In this document: positions 34,393 to 42,103 of the stretch, in pieces | Position numbering within the stretch: position 1 is the first letter of the stretch | How the letters are laid out: every line of letters starts with the position of its first letter | From: JACRPH01 sp041665465 | GTDB taxonomy: Archaea > Nanobdellota > Nanobdellia > Woesearchaeales > GW2011-AR9 | DNA: 64,000 bases | NCBI GenBank assembly: GCA_041665465.1 | Contig: JBAYIU010000001.1 | Location: 186,001 to 250,000, forward strand | Direction: 5' to 3' | Notes under the pieces: generated by a model | The model's input: only the letters and a program-made list of their open reading frames with translations | The model's database searches: none | What the model was told of the DNA's origin: nothing | Translations under genes and position numbers: made by a program

Positions 34393-36924
34393 TTATGTTC
34401 TTCTTTTAGCATAATCAATTCCTGGATCATCAGTAGATCCAGAAGGAGTGGCAACACTTTGAGCTAAATACGGTTCTTGACGAGCACCAGTTACATTAAA
34501 CCCCACAGTTTTAGCGGGACGATGAGCTCCATTGATACTATCCAAAATGTGCCGAGCATCGGCATAAACTCTTTGAGCAGTACTAATCTGTTCTTTAATC
34601 ACAGGATCACTAATTTTCTCTCTGACTTTTGCTTCAACCCAATCGGGATCAACGGTAAGATATTGGCCTAAGGTTCTCTTTAATTCCGGTTTATCCACTT
34701 CGCCATCTTTAGCAGTCATACGAAGAACTCTTCTATTAAGAGAACGAGCTAAACGAGAATTATCATGAAGGAATTTACGCATATACTCATAATGGATATC
34801 GTCAGCAACCTTACCGATAACGTCACCGGTAGCACCGTCTAATAATTCTCCCCAGTGTTGGTAATGAGCACCAGTAAATCCATGAGAAAGAGGTAAACCA
34901 GCAGTAAGGAAATGTTTTAACAAATCACTACGTTCAACAGGTTCTAACTCACCGACGATATCGACATACTTGAATCTTCGATAAATGGAAAGAGGAATTT
35001 TAGCAGGTTCGTTAGTCAATCCTAACGTGATAATTCCTTCATAATCAACTACACCATCAAGTTTCATCTGCAATGCTTTCTGAACTCGAGCATAAGTAGT
35101 ATCAACCCAATGTCCTTCAGAGTTGCTGAAGAAAGAATCAAATTCGTCCATCAATAAGAACACTAATTTAGTATCTCCGCTAGCTCGACGTAATTGTCTG
35201 GCTCCGTCCCATACTCGATCAACATTAGCTTCAAACTCACCGAACCATTTAGTAACTAGATCAGTAATGGCAACTTCTGCACCGATAAACTTAGGATCTC
35301 CGCCTACTGCTCGAGCCATCTCAGTTTTACCACATCCATAAGGACCGATAGCGATCATGTTACTTCTAATCCTACCACGAGGAGCAGTAGCAGCGTACAG
35401 GGCAAGATATCGAGAATAATCAGCCAGATCAGCCATATGTTCTTTCATCCGATCAAACGTTTTACCATAAACATCTTTCATCCTGATCTTAGGAGCAGGT
35501 TCTCTTTCAAAAGCAAAAGTCCCATCAGTTGAAGTTCCCACATAGAACTCATTTTTACCTTTAAGATCTTGTTTTAGATCAGTACTATGACGAGTTTCTT
35601 GAGCTAGACGAGCTTTCTCTCTCAACTCTACTGCTTTAGGGATAGCTTGTTTAGCTAACTCATACTTCTGTCCCGGATTAGGTTCAGCCACAATGGTTTT
35701 AACGGTTTGGTTCAAGAACTGTAACAGTTTTTCCCTAGCAGAAGAGTAGCGAGCTTCTAGATCATTAGAAGGACGAACTTCTTCCGGTCGAGGAAGGACA
35801 CTTTTAAAATCAATAGATCTAAGACGAGAAGTTAAAGCAGTAGGAGCAACCATTCTTTTCTCATAACGATCCGGATCGAGACGCAACTGAACAAGAACAC
35901 CCTCTCGGTCTTCTTCACACACTGATCTGAGCTTTTCTTCTAAGGCAGACATCTCATCATAATAGGTGTTTATACCTTCACTGATTCTGGTTAAGAAAGA
36001 ATGAGGTTCTCGTAAATATCCCTGATAGGTAGGATCAGATAATTCAACTAAAACTCTAGCAAAACGATCTACATCAAAAGCATCTAAAAATTTTACATCT
36101 TGCAATTTTCGTTTACCTTTGACTTTCTGAGGCCGAGTTCTTTGACGGGGTAAATTAGAAGAAACATCTAGTAAAAAGTCGGTTAATAAAGGATTATCCT
36201 CAATGGGAGCAATCTTAACATATTGAACTTTTTTTAGATCAAATCCGGAAGGATCATCTGGCTGTCTTTCCCAAGGGGCCTTGTATGTTCTTCCCCCATC
36301 ATCTCCTCCGATATTGAGAAATCTTTTTTGAAGATAACGATATTGATCCATCACTCTTCTATAAGCTATTTGAACGTTCGGCTCAAAATTGAGTACACCT
36401 TCTAATAAACTTTTCATACAAGAAGATTCTACGGTTGAGACTGCCTCTAATTTTCCTTTAAGTTCATTAATCCGAGCAAATTGATCTTCCTGATCATCAG
36501 GAACATAACGAGAACGTCGTTCACGAGCATATCTATCTTCTTCAGTAGCTTTAGTATCTTTAGTAAGCAATCCCCCTTCTTCTACTATTCCTTGAACCGA
36601 AAGAAGAGCATCCAAAGTTGGCACTAATCGGGATTTCTGATGATGAGCAACACTATAAAAGAAGTCTAAAGAAGTATATCCTTCAAAATTACCCACTTCT
36701 AGAAAACCACCTCTCTCTTGAGGTTCAAGAGTTCGATGCAACTTTTCTCTTAATAATCCCAGATCTTCAGTTACGGGAAGTAACGCTTGGTACAAAGCAG
36801 CAATATTAGCTTCTCGCTTTCTTATCCTAGCTTCATCAACTGGAGAAAAGCCGAAGGTAACTCCCCCTCTGCCCCCTATACCGGAGAGCAGCTGTTGTAA
36901 TAATTGTGAGGGGTCAAGAGCCAT
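34393..36924 (-). CDS. Large AAA ATPase of the modification cluster
   Basis: 843 residues. The first 500 are helical and coiled with no recognised domain; a Gly-rich start (LLQQLLSGIGGRGG) precedes it. The AAA module spans about 500-720: Walker A GPYGCGKTEMARAVGG near 525, Walker B LVFLLMDEFDSFF near 590, sensor-1-like LGLTNEPAKI and arginine-finger-like SIYRRFKYVDIVGEL. It is therefore a classic AAA rather than AAA+ protease or helicase. A C-terminal tail of about 120 residues follows. These ATPases unfold or remodel proteins; beside a Ub-like system it may act as an unfoldase, as Cdc48/proteasomal ATPases do. It shares its promoter core with the neighbouring plus-strand operons. Confidence 0.75.
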   Translation of the reverse strand: MALDPSQLLQQLLSGIGGRGGVTFGFSPVDEARIRKREANIAALYQALLPVTEDLGLLREKLHRTLEPQERGGFLEVGNFEGYTSLDFFYSVAHHQKSRLVPTLDALLSVQGIVEEGGLLTKDTKATEEDRYARERRSRYVPDDQEDQFARINELKGKLEAVSTVESSCMKSLLEGVLNFEPNVQIAYRRVMDQYRYLQKRFLNIGGDDGGRTYKAPWERQPDDPSGFDLKKVQYVKIAPIEDNPLLTDFLLDVSSNLPRQRTRPQKVKGKRKLQDVKFLDAFDVDRFARVLVELSDPTYQGYLREPHSFLTRISEGINTYYDEMSALEEKLRSVCEEDREGVLVQLRLDPDRYEKRMVAPTALTSRLRSIDFKSVLPRPEEVRPSNDLEARYSSAREKLLQFLNQTVKTIVAEPNPGQKYELAKQAIPKAVELREKARLAQETRHSTDLKQDLKGKNEFYVGTSTDGTFAFEREPAPKIRMKDVYGKTFDRMKEHMADLADYSRYLALYAATAPRGRIRSNMIAIGPYGCGKTEMARAVGGDPKFIGAEVAITDLVTKWFGEFEANVDRVWDGARQLRRASGDTKLVFLLMDEFDSFFSNSEGHWVDTTYARVQKALQMKLDGVVDYEGIITLGLTNEPAKIPLSIYRRFKYVDIVGELEPVERSDLLKHFLTAGLPLSHGFTGAHYQHWGELLDGATGDVIGKVADDIHYEYMRKFLHDNSRLARSLNRRVLRMTAKDGEVDKPELKRTLGQYLTVDPDWVEAKVREKISDPVIKEQISTAQRVYADARHILDSINGAHRPAKTVGFNVTGARQEPYLAQSVATPSGSTDDPGIDYAKRRT

Positions 36925-36943
36925 ATCTCTCTTAAAAATATTA

Positions 36944-36957
36944 CTTATTTATAAAGG
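36944..36957 (-). promoter_or_regulatory. Promoter of the AAA ATPase gene
   Basis: On the minus strand CCTTTATAAATAAG; the TTTATAAATAAG core matches those at 12263 and 31197. It lies 20-31 bases before the ATG at 36924, consistent with a leaderless transcript. The same core, absent elsewhere in the window as far as I can see, ties this gene to the system. Confidence 0.65.
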
Positions 36958-37001
36958 TTACGGAGATAGAATTACTATAAAGTAGTACCATGGTTTAGAA
37001 G

Positions 37002-37742
37002 TCAATTTTGAGCAATCTTCCACATACTTTCAAAGAAAGAATCAAATGATTTGGCAATGGCGGGAGAAACGATATGGATACAAGTAAATTCCGGATCGTA
37101 AGATAAGAGAAAACAATGTTCATCGATGATCATAATCGCAGAAGGACTGAGAGAAGTGATACTTCTTATCTCAGTTAATCTCAATCCTTTAAAGAAATTC
37201 CAGTAAGGCGTCCCTTGATCAGCAAATAAAAGTTTAGCTTTTTTATGAAGTTTAACTCGTTCATGATGCCAATGAGTCCAGAAAGTGTTGTAAACCTTAT
37301 TCTTAGAAGATCTTACTCCCATGATCTTAATTTCGTTTCTGGCTTTAGAAAGAACTTCATAAACTAAAGGTTTAATCCCTCGAACCCCTTTAATTAAGAA
37401 AACTCCTTCTGCTGATGATTCCATCTGTCTGATCTTTTGCAATTCAGGAAGAATCATTTCTAATTTATTCGTCTGCAAGTCAATCTTTTCTTTTCTTTCC
37501 TGCATGTACATTAATAACGATTTGGGATTAGTGGCTTGAAACTGCTTTACTCCGTTTTCCACCGTGACTTCAACCAAGCCCTTATCTAACAACTTGTTAA
37601 GAGTTTCATAGATCTTACCGCTAGATATCTTTGACTCTTGCACCAATATACCACTTTGTGATTTTCCTTTTTTTAGAAGAGAGAGATATACCTTAATCTC
37701 GTTTTGAGTCAATCCCGATTCTAACAGTAGTTCTTCATACAT
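37002..37742 (-). CDS. TrmB-family transcriptional regulator
   Basis: 246 residues from the ATG at 37742; an in-frame GTG at 37754 adds four. Residues 1-75 are a winged helix (ESGLTQNEIKVYLSLLKKGK, SSGKIYETLNKLLDKGLVEV), then a coiled linker (KEKIDLQTNKLEMILPELQ) and an effector part (GVFLIKGVRGIKPLVYEVLS, IIDEHCFLLSYDP). This layout is the TrmB family, which in archaea controls sugar and other genes. It lies 77 bases beyond the AAA ATPase on the same strand and is divergent from a lipoprotein gene; a perfect palindrome lies in the shared spacer. Confidence 0.8.
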   Translation of the reverse strand: MYEELLLESGLTQNEIKVYLSLLKKGKSQSGILVQESKISSGKIYETLNKLLDKGLVEVTVENGVKQFQATNPKSLLMYMQERKEKIDLQTNKLEMILPELQKIRQMESSAEGVFLIKGVRGIKPLVYEVLSKARNEIKIMGVRSSKNKVYNTFWTHWHHERVKLHKKAKLLFADQGTPYWNFFKGLRLTEIRSITSLSPSAIMIIDEHCFLLSYDPEFTCIHIVSPAIAKSFDSFFESMWKIAQN

Positions 37743-37802
37743 GATACTACCCACATAGGTGGAGGTAATACTTATATCTATCTGACCATTATAGAGTAGT
37801 AA

Positions 37803-37818
37803 TAATCACAAGTGATTA
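37803..37818. promoter_or_regulatory. Palindromic operator candidate beside the TrmB gene
   Basis: TAATCAC-AA-GTGATTA is a perfect 7-bp inverted repeat with a 2-base centre. It lies 60 bases from the TrmB start and 33 bases before the first lipoprotein ATG. It resembles in half-site (ATCAC/GTGAT) the TATCAC-N5-GTGATA motif known for Thermococcales TrmB, though the spacer differs. Binding by the neighbouring regulator is inference. Confidence 0.5.
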
Positions 37819-37850
37819 AACAAACACAAAAACAAAAGAGGTAATGAAAA

Positions 37851-38330
37851 ATGAAATATATTACAAAAATTATTATGGTTGCTGGAATGTTAGGGATGTT
37901 AAACGGCTGCGGGAAGGATGTTCCCAGACCAGAGTATGATGTCTCTAACTCTTCATATAAACTGGTGATCTCTAGTCCAGAAGAGATGGAAGAGAAAGTT
38001 CGCGGTTTTAACCAACTTAAAAATGATTATTGTAATGATGTAACTAATTGTCTTGGAGCGTATCATGACGAAGATAGAGATCAAGTTGAGGACCTATATT
38101 TTATGGCAGGCAGTTTTAATCAGAAAGATGGTTTCTGCTTGGGAAGTTATTCTTTAAGATCTTCAGAATTAAGGGGAACAGCTCGAGAAACTTATGTAAG
38201 TCAGTTGGAGCAATTATCCCAAGCTAAAGGAGGAGAAGCGGAGAGGGAAGTATTGTCTAAGATGTATCATTCTTTATCTTATCCTGTAACTATGCATAAA
38301 GTATTGAACTGTTCATCTGGAGCATTTTAA
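37851..38330 (+). CDS. Lipoprotein, tandem copy 1
   Basis: 159 residues. The signal peptide (MKYITKIIMVAGMLGMLNGC) ends in a lipobox (L-N-G-C), so the mature protein should be lipid-anchored on the outside. The mature part has five or more cysteines and acidic, Tyr-containing segments; no family recognised. The GAGGTAATGAAAAATG context makes the second ATG (37851) the start because the first abuts the GAGGT. Homologous to 38676-39158 including the leader. Confidence 0.7.
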   Translation: MKYITKIIMVAGMLGMLNGCGKDVPRPEYDVSNSSYKLVISSPEEMEEKVRGFNQLKNDYCNDVTNCLGAYHDEDRDQVEDLYFMAGSFNQKDGFCLGSYSLRSSELRGTARETYVSQLEQLSQAKGGEAEREVLSKMYHSLSYPVTMHKVLNCSSGAF

Positions 38331-38331
38331 G

Positions 38332-38664
38332 ATGACCGAGAAGAAAAGTTTAGACTATGGAAAAACTATTGATGAAGTTGTTACTAGTGGTATTGAGGGA
38401 TATTTTTCAAGTTGGTTTAATCCTCTGCACTTAGTTACCAAGACAAAACAAATACATCATGGAAAAGCAGCTAATCTTAATGGGTATGTCGGTGTGACTG
38501 CATCTCTTGCAGCGTATGGTTATGGATGGTGCCAGACGATCGAAAGAATCGCGGAAGATTCGAGTAATCCGATAAGGTATCTCCCTTTAGCGTTTAATGC
38601 CGTTTCTGCTGGAATTCAGTTAGGATGGTACTTACACAAGAGATTTCAAATCGAACAAAAATGA
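38332..38664 (+). CDS. Unknown small protein between the two lipoproteins
   Basis: 110 residues, one base after the previous stop. The middle (VGVTASLAAYGYGW) and C-terminal (YLPLAFNAVSAGIQLGWYL) stretches could be short membrane helices, with a Lys-rich end. No family recognised. Co-transcribed with both lipoproteins. Confidence 0.55.
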   Translation: MTEKKSLDYGKTIDEVVTSGIEGYFSSWFNPLHLVTKTKQIHHGKAANLNGYVGVTASLAAYGYGWCQTIERIAEDSSNPIRYLPLAFNAVSAGIQLGWYLHKRFQIEQK

Positions 38665-38675
38665 GGTAATGAAAA

Positions 38676-39158
38676 ATGAGATACATAACAAAAATGATGA
38701 TGGTTGCAGGAATGTTAGGGATGTTGGGAGGATGTACTAAAGAAACTCCCAGAATGGAATGTGACGTAGCCAAGTCTCCGTACGAATTAATGGTAACTAG
38801 TCCCAGAGATATGGAGGACAAGATTCATTGTTTCAGTAATCTGTGTGAAAGTCATTTGAGCAAAGATTACTGTAATCCAGAACTATATCTAAGAATTGAT
38901 GATGATACTGATGAGGACGGATTAAATGATCTAGCTTTTACAGCAGATAATGATAGCAAACCAAATGGATATTGTACTGGCCTTTATGTCCTCCGATCTT
39001 CCAGCTTATCTGGAGAATCACGCAGAAAATATTCTGAGGAGCTAGATAGATATAACGAGACATCAGATTGGGACGATCAAAAAAAGTCCTTAATTGAGAT
39101 GTACACTTCTCTACCTTATCCTTTGATCTTAAGAAAAGCATGGAACTGTTCGTATTGA
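38676..39158 (+). CDS. Lipoprotein, tandem copy 2
   Basis: 160 residues. The signal peptide and lipobox (MVAGMLGMLGGCTKETP) parallel copy 1, and both share ATMxxMVAGMLGML-like starts and the same GAGGTAATGAAAAATG leader. The body is more diverged: DDDTDEDGLNDLAFTA could be a Ca-binding-type Asp loop and matches DEDRDQVEDLYFMA in copy 1. Both end in TSLPYPL/HSLSYPV followed by WNCS or LNCS. Surface role unknown. Confidence 0.7.
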   Translation: MRYITKMMMVAGMLGMLGGCTKETPRMECDVAKSPYELMVTSPRDMEDKIHCFSNLCESHLSKDYCNPELYLRIDDDTDEDGLNDLAFTADNDSKPNGYCTGLYVLRSSSLSGESRRKYSEELDRYNETSDWDDQKKSLIEMYTSLPYPLILRKAWNCSY

Positions 39159-39197
39159 ACCAAAAATTAAATAAACTCTTTACTTTTTCTTTTAGTT

Positions 39198-39602
39198 ATG
39201 GATAACTGTGTTTTTTGTAAGATTGCTAAGAAAGAAATTCCTTCACATATCGTATATGAAGATGAACATTGCTTCGCTTTCTTAGATATCCAACCTCATG
39301 CTAAAGGTCACACCGTAGTTATTCCAAAGAAACACGGAACTTTAATCTTTGACTTTACGGATAAGGATTTTGAACAACTAATGCACGGAGTTAAAAAAGT
39401 AGTAGAGAAACTTAACAAGAAACTCAATCCTGATGGATTTAACGTCGGCTGGAATTCTGGTTCAATTGCTGGACAGATTGTTCCTCATCTACATATCCAT
39501 GTTTTTCCTCGTTATGCTAGCGACAATGGAGGAAGTATGCATTCTATCGTTAAGAATCCGGGAGATATGAAAGTAGATGAAGTAGCAAAGTTACTCAGAT
39601 AA
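39198..39602 (+). CDS. HIT-family nucleotide hydrolase
   Basis: 134 residues. Starts NCVFCKIAKKEIPS and ends with VPHLHIHVFPRY, the H-x-H-x-H histidine triad; the middle QPHAKGHTVVIPKKHG is typical of the Hint branch. HIT/Hint proteins hydrolyse AMP-lysine or aminoacyl-AMP phosphoramidates. Length and motifs are standard. A TTAAATAAA box about 30 bases upstream suggests a leaderless monocistronic gene. Confidence 0.9.
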   Translation: MDNCVFCKIAKKEIPSHIVYEDEHCFAFLDIQPHAKGHTVVIPKKHGTLIFDFTDKDFEQLMHGVKKVVEKLNKKLNPDGFNVGWNSGSIAGQIVPHLHIHVFPRYASDNGGSMHSIVKNPGDMKVDEVAKLLR

Positions 39603-39652
39603 GTTTTCTTGCACAACCTTTTTAAATAGGGTTGCTTCGTAAAAGTAGTAAA

Positions 39653-40885
39653 ATGGTTAATGATACTCCTCCACCCATACCTCCAAGAGTAGGTATTCCT
39701 GCAGGTGTCCCCGCAGATATTGATCTTGAAGAAATAGATCTAGGTCCAAATTACCATCCCAATGCTGTAGTAGATAAGAGAGAAGTAAGTCATTTATCCT
39801 CTTTAATTAAGGATTCTAGAGCACTTGACGTTGAAAGAAAGGGAAGTAAAACTAAAAAGTCCAAAGCTCCGGACTTAGAAGCAATGTTTGGTGAAGAAGA
39901 AAACGATTTCCATCAGCCCAAACATAGACGTTGGGGATGGAGAAGAAAGAAAGAAGAATTACCCGACGACTTAGGAGAGGTTTCTGATGCACAAGCGATA
40001 AGATATTTTCACCAACGTCCCATTTTCAGATATTTAGCTATAGGAGTAGTGGGAGTGGTTGCATCGGTTGCAGCAGCAATAGAATTAACCAAAAAAAGTC
40101 CCCAACTTCCCGAAGGCGATCCTCAGATTTTAAGTCAATTATTAGAAGCAACCTTACCAACGACGGAGTACCAAAGTGTTGGAAGTATCACTCCGATTTC
40201 AACATATAACTTACCGAAGAAAAAGCCAGATCTTCAATCTTCATTAGAACCAACTGCACAAGAAACAAGATCTACAATCAAAGCACCTCCAGAAACCGTA
40301 GTAGTAACTGAATATGTAGCTGTTCCTTGCGACGACGACCCAGAATGTTTTGGCTTGAAGTTAAGAGTTAGCGAATTAGAAGCACAATTAAGTTCACCAG
40401 CACCCGCAGAAAAGGTTTTCGTTCCCATCTACGAAAAAGTAGAAGTTTCTTGTGATGATGATCCAGAATGTTTTGCTCAAATGCTAAGAGCAAATGAGTT
40501 AGAAGCAAGATTAACTAAAGAAGAAGTATCACCTTCACCAAGAAAAGTTTCTGCACCAGTCAACTCTGAGAAGGTTACAATTGAAACAAGTTACGTTCCA
40601 GCTAATGTTCCTTTCACCCCTAAAAGTTGGTATGAACGATTCCAGACTTTTAATAAACAAGAATTTCGTGCTGCTTTCTTCGAGTACGTAACCTATTTAG
40701 GGAAAGACCAAGCAGTCCAAGAGATAAATAGAGAAACATTATTCTTCTCTTTTGCCAAAGATAAATTAAATACTCCTGAATATGACCTACAAAAACGTTT
40801 ATTTAGCGAACGTTTGTTCCAATACGTTGGCACTAACCCAAAAGAAGTTGTAGCTTGTGTAACTCACCCGAAATCCTGCCAGTAA
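39653..40885 (+). CDS. Single-pass membrane protein with Cys/Asp-rich repeats
   Basis: 410 residues from the ATG at 39653, chosen because the TATA-like TTTTTAAATAGG (39629-39639) lies 14-24 bases upstream. The N-terminal 120 residues are cytoplasm-like and basic (PPPIPPR; RRWGWRRKKEE). One hydrophobic helix (YLAIGVVGVVASVAAAIEL, about 126-144) leads to an outer part with Pro/Thr-rich linkers. Two repeats follow, each CDDDPECF then LR..ELEA.L, about 53 residues apart. The C-terminal 100 residues are helical (TPKSWYERFQTFNKQEFRAA). Unknown function; topology suggests a surface or secretion component. Confidence 0.6.
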   Translation: MVNDTPPPIPPRVGIPAGVPADIDLEEIDLGPNYHPNAVVDKREVSHLSSLIKDSRALDVERKGSKTKKSKAPDLEAMFGEEENDFHQPKHRRWGWRRKKEELPDDLGEVSDAQAIRYFHQRPIFRYLAIGVVGVVASVAAAIELTKKSPQLPEGDPQILSQLLEATLPTTEYQSVGSITPISTYNLPKKKPDLQSSLEPTAQETRSTIKAPPETVVVTEYVAVPCDDDPECFGLKLRVSELEAQLSSPAPAEKVFVPIYEKVEVSCDDDPECFAQMLRANELEARLTKEEVSPSPRKVSAPVNSEKVTIETSYVPANVPFTPKSWYERFQTFNKQEFRAAFFEYVTYLGKDQAVQEINRETLFFSFAKDKLNTPEYDLQKRLFSERLFQYVGTNPKEVVACVTHPKSCQ

Positions 40886-41107
40886 TTCTATCCAAAAGCA
40901 TGCAAGGGCAAAGAAGCTAAAATTGGAACATGAAGATAAACATAAAAAGTTACTGCTCCCCTAACCGAAGGATAAGACACAGATAAGTTAGAAACCTTAA
41001 TGAAAAGGTTGCCAAGGTCACTTTTAAGATTTGATGTTATTCTAGTATGATTCATTTTTAATTTAAACCCATAGTTCTAGCTGAGCAGAAACAAAAAAAG
41101 AAAATCT
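40886..41107. other. Gene-free stretch without recognised feature
   Basis: No convincing open frame on either strand. A short hairpin candidate AACCTT / AAGGTT lies at about 41010-41027 and A/T-rich runs precede 41108. I recognise no tRNA, SRP or RNase P signature here. Confidence 0.3.
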
Positions 41108-41234
41108 TGGGGCTCCTTATTCGAGGGGGGTGAGGGTAGTAGAAATGGGGAGCCCCATTATCATGAAATTGGGCAAGATAACATCCCAACATTACCCTTC
41201 GGCAGGGTTGGGTGCTATCACCTCTTTTTCCCAA
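41108..41234 (+). ncRNA. Structured RNA candidate (two stable hairpins)
   Basis: TGGGGCTCC at 41108-41116 pairs perfectly with GGAGCCCCA at 41149-41157 (9 bp), enclosing a G-rich loop. A second nested stem follows: ACCCT 41194-41198 with AGGGT 41204-41208 around loop TCGGC, extended by CCCA/TGGG and closed by GGG/CCC near 41171 and 41230. The 3' end runs into CTCTTTTTC. The gene-free region of some 470 bases and the paired arms suggest a transcribed RNA or long leader. The minus strand would fold equally well, so orientation is uncertain. No known RNA family recognised. Confidence 0.4.
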
Positions 41235-41255
41235 TGTTTGTTAGTAAAACAGTAT

Positions 41256-41266
41256 TAATATATAAA
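41256..41266 (+). promoter_or_regulatory. TATA-like promoter before the 41.3 kb hairpin
   Basis: TTAATATATAAATG is a strong TATA match; transcription would begin near 41285 on the plus strand, just before the 5S-like/hairpin segment. No protein-coding start follows on this strand, so it would drive an RNA. Confidence 0.4.
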
Positions 41267-41297
41267 TGTTACGTTTTTGTATACTGGTGAGCTTAAA

Positions 41298-41367
41298 GAG
41301 TACATCTGTTACCCGATTTGAACAGAAGTTAAGCACAAAGTTCGCTGCTTAAACAGCAGATTTACTC
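41298..41367 (+). ncRNA. Long hairpin with a 5S-like segment
   Basis: GAGTACATCTG (41298-41308) pairs with CAGATTTACTC (41357-41367) over 11 bp with one mismatch. Inside, CTGTTACCC...GAACAGAAGTTAAGC resembles helix III and loop C of 5S rRNA, but helix II and the 3' domain are missing and the far arm overlaps the end of the ACT gene. I treat it as an RNA structure, not a 5S gene; it could be a terminator for the minus-strand ACT gene or a small RNA. Confidence 0.3.
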
Positions 41368-42015
41368 CTTAATTAGCCGTTTCAACGCTTCTAGGGCCCG
41401 AGCAGAATCTTCCTCTCTAACGATGAAAGTCATCTCCGTATGAGTAGAAATGATATCAATAATGTTCACATTTTCCCAATTTAAGGCCCGAGTAGAAATA
41501 TAGAATAAGCCAAAAGTATTAGTAGTAAGAGTGGGAATGTTCACAGTAATACTAGATAGATTCTTCATAGAATGTTTAATAATCTCTTTCGGTAACATCT
41601 TCTTAATCTTCTCAAAATAACGATCATTGGTAATGATCATCAATTCATGCATTCCTTGAGTAATACTTAGAAAATCGCCTTTTTTAAGGTCTACCAAAGC
41701 GTACAATTGTTGAATAATGGCATTACTATCAATATGATGAAAAAGGGTAATTTCAGCTAAATCTGTTCGAAGGGAAATGTCGGTAAATTCATCAAAGCTT
41801 ATGTCCGCCATTACTGTCTTGTGCATCTTCTCACTTAATCTACGAATAGCCATATTTACCGCAGAAAACTTCACTTTATGCCTTAACTCTTTTTCAATTT
41901 GAGGAGTCAATTCTTCTGCTAAGGCAGCATGATTAATTATACCTCGAGATAGACCTTCTTGGATAAACGGTTTCTCAGCGATGATCTTCTCTACAAGGTC
42001 AGTAATATTTACCAT
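41362..42015 (-). CDS. ACT-domain regulator-like protein (paralog A)
   Basis: 217 residues. The N-terminal 65 are helical with EKPFIQEGLSRGIINHAALA and then KFSAVNMAIRRLSEKM, which could be a helix-turn-helix. The rest alternates strands and helices in two ACT-like halves (TLFHHIDSNAIIQQLYALV; IDIISTHTEMTFIVREEDSA). ACT domains bind amino acids or other small ligands. Sequence identity with 42442-43092 is high over full length. The shared palindrome upstream suggests autoregulation. I do not know a named family member well enough to give a symbol. Confidence 0.65.
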   Translation of the reverse strand: MVNITDLVEKIIAEKPFIQEGLSRGIINHAALAEELTPQIEKELRHKVKFSAVNMAIRRLSEKMHKTVMADISFDEFTDISLRTDLAEITLFHHIDSNAIIQQLYALVDLKKGDFLSITQGMHELMIITNDRYFEKIKKMLPKEIIKHSMKNLSSITVNIPTLTTNTFGLFYISTRALNWENVNIIDIISTHTEMTFIVREEDSARALEALKRLIKE

Positions 42016-42052
42016 TTCAGAAAGTATATTATTTCACTCTTTTTAAATATTT

Positions 42053-42068
42053 TGTAAAATAGTTTACA
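42053..42068. promoter_or_regulatory. Palindromic operator (ACT paralog A)
   Basis: TGTAAA-ATAG-TTTACA is a perfect 6-bp inverted repeat with a 4-base centre. It lies 38 bases upstream of the ACT gene start at 42015 and about 35 bases before the divergent membrane gene at 42104. A near-copy precedes the second ACT gene. Confidence 0.6.
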
Positions 42069-42103
42069 TAATGTTAATATAAGAAGTATGTTCTTCAATA
42101 TAT

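Noticed and set aside
12309..37000. Prophage or integrated plasmid
   Set aside because: No integrase, capsid, terminase, replication gene or attachment repeats; enzymes only.
40886..41280. SRP RNA or RNase P RNA
   Set aside because: No GGAAG-type SRP helix 8 tetraloop and no RNase P P4 core could be found.
41281..41390. 5S rRNA gene
   Set aside because: Only the helix III / loop C part resembles 5S; helix II and the 3' domain are missing and a coding gene end overlaps.
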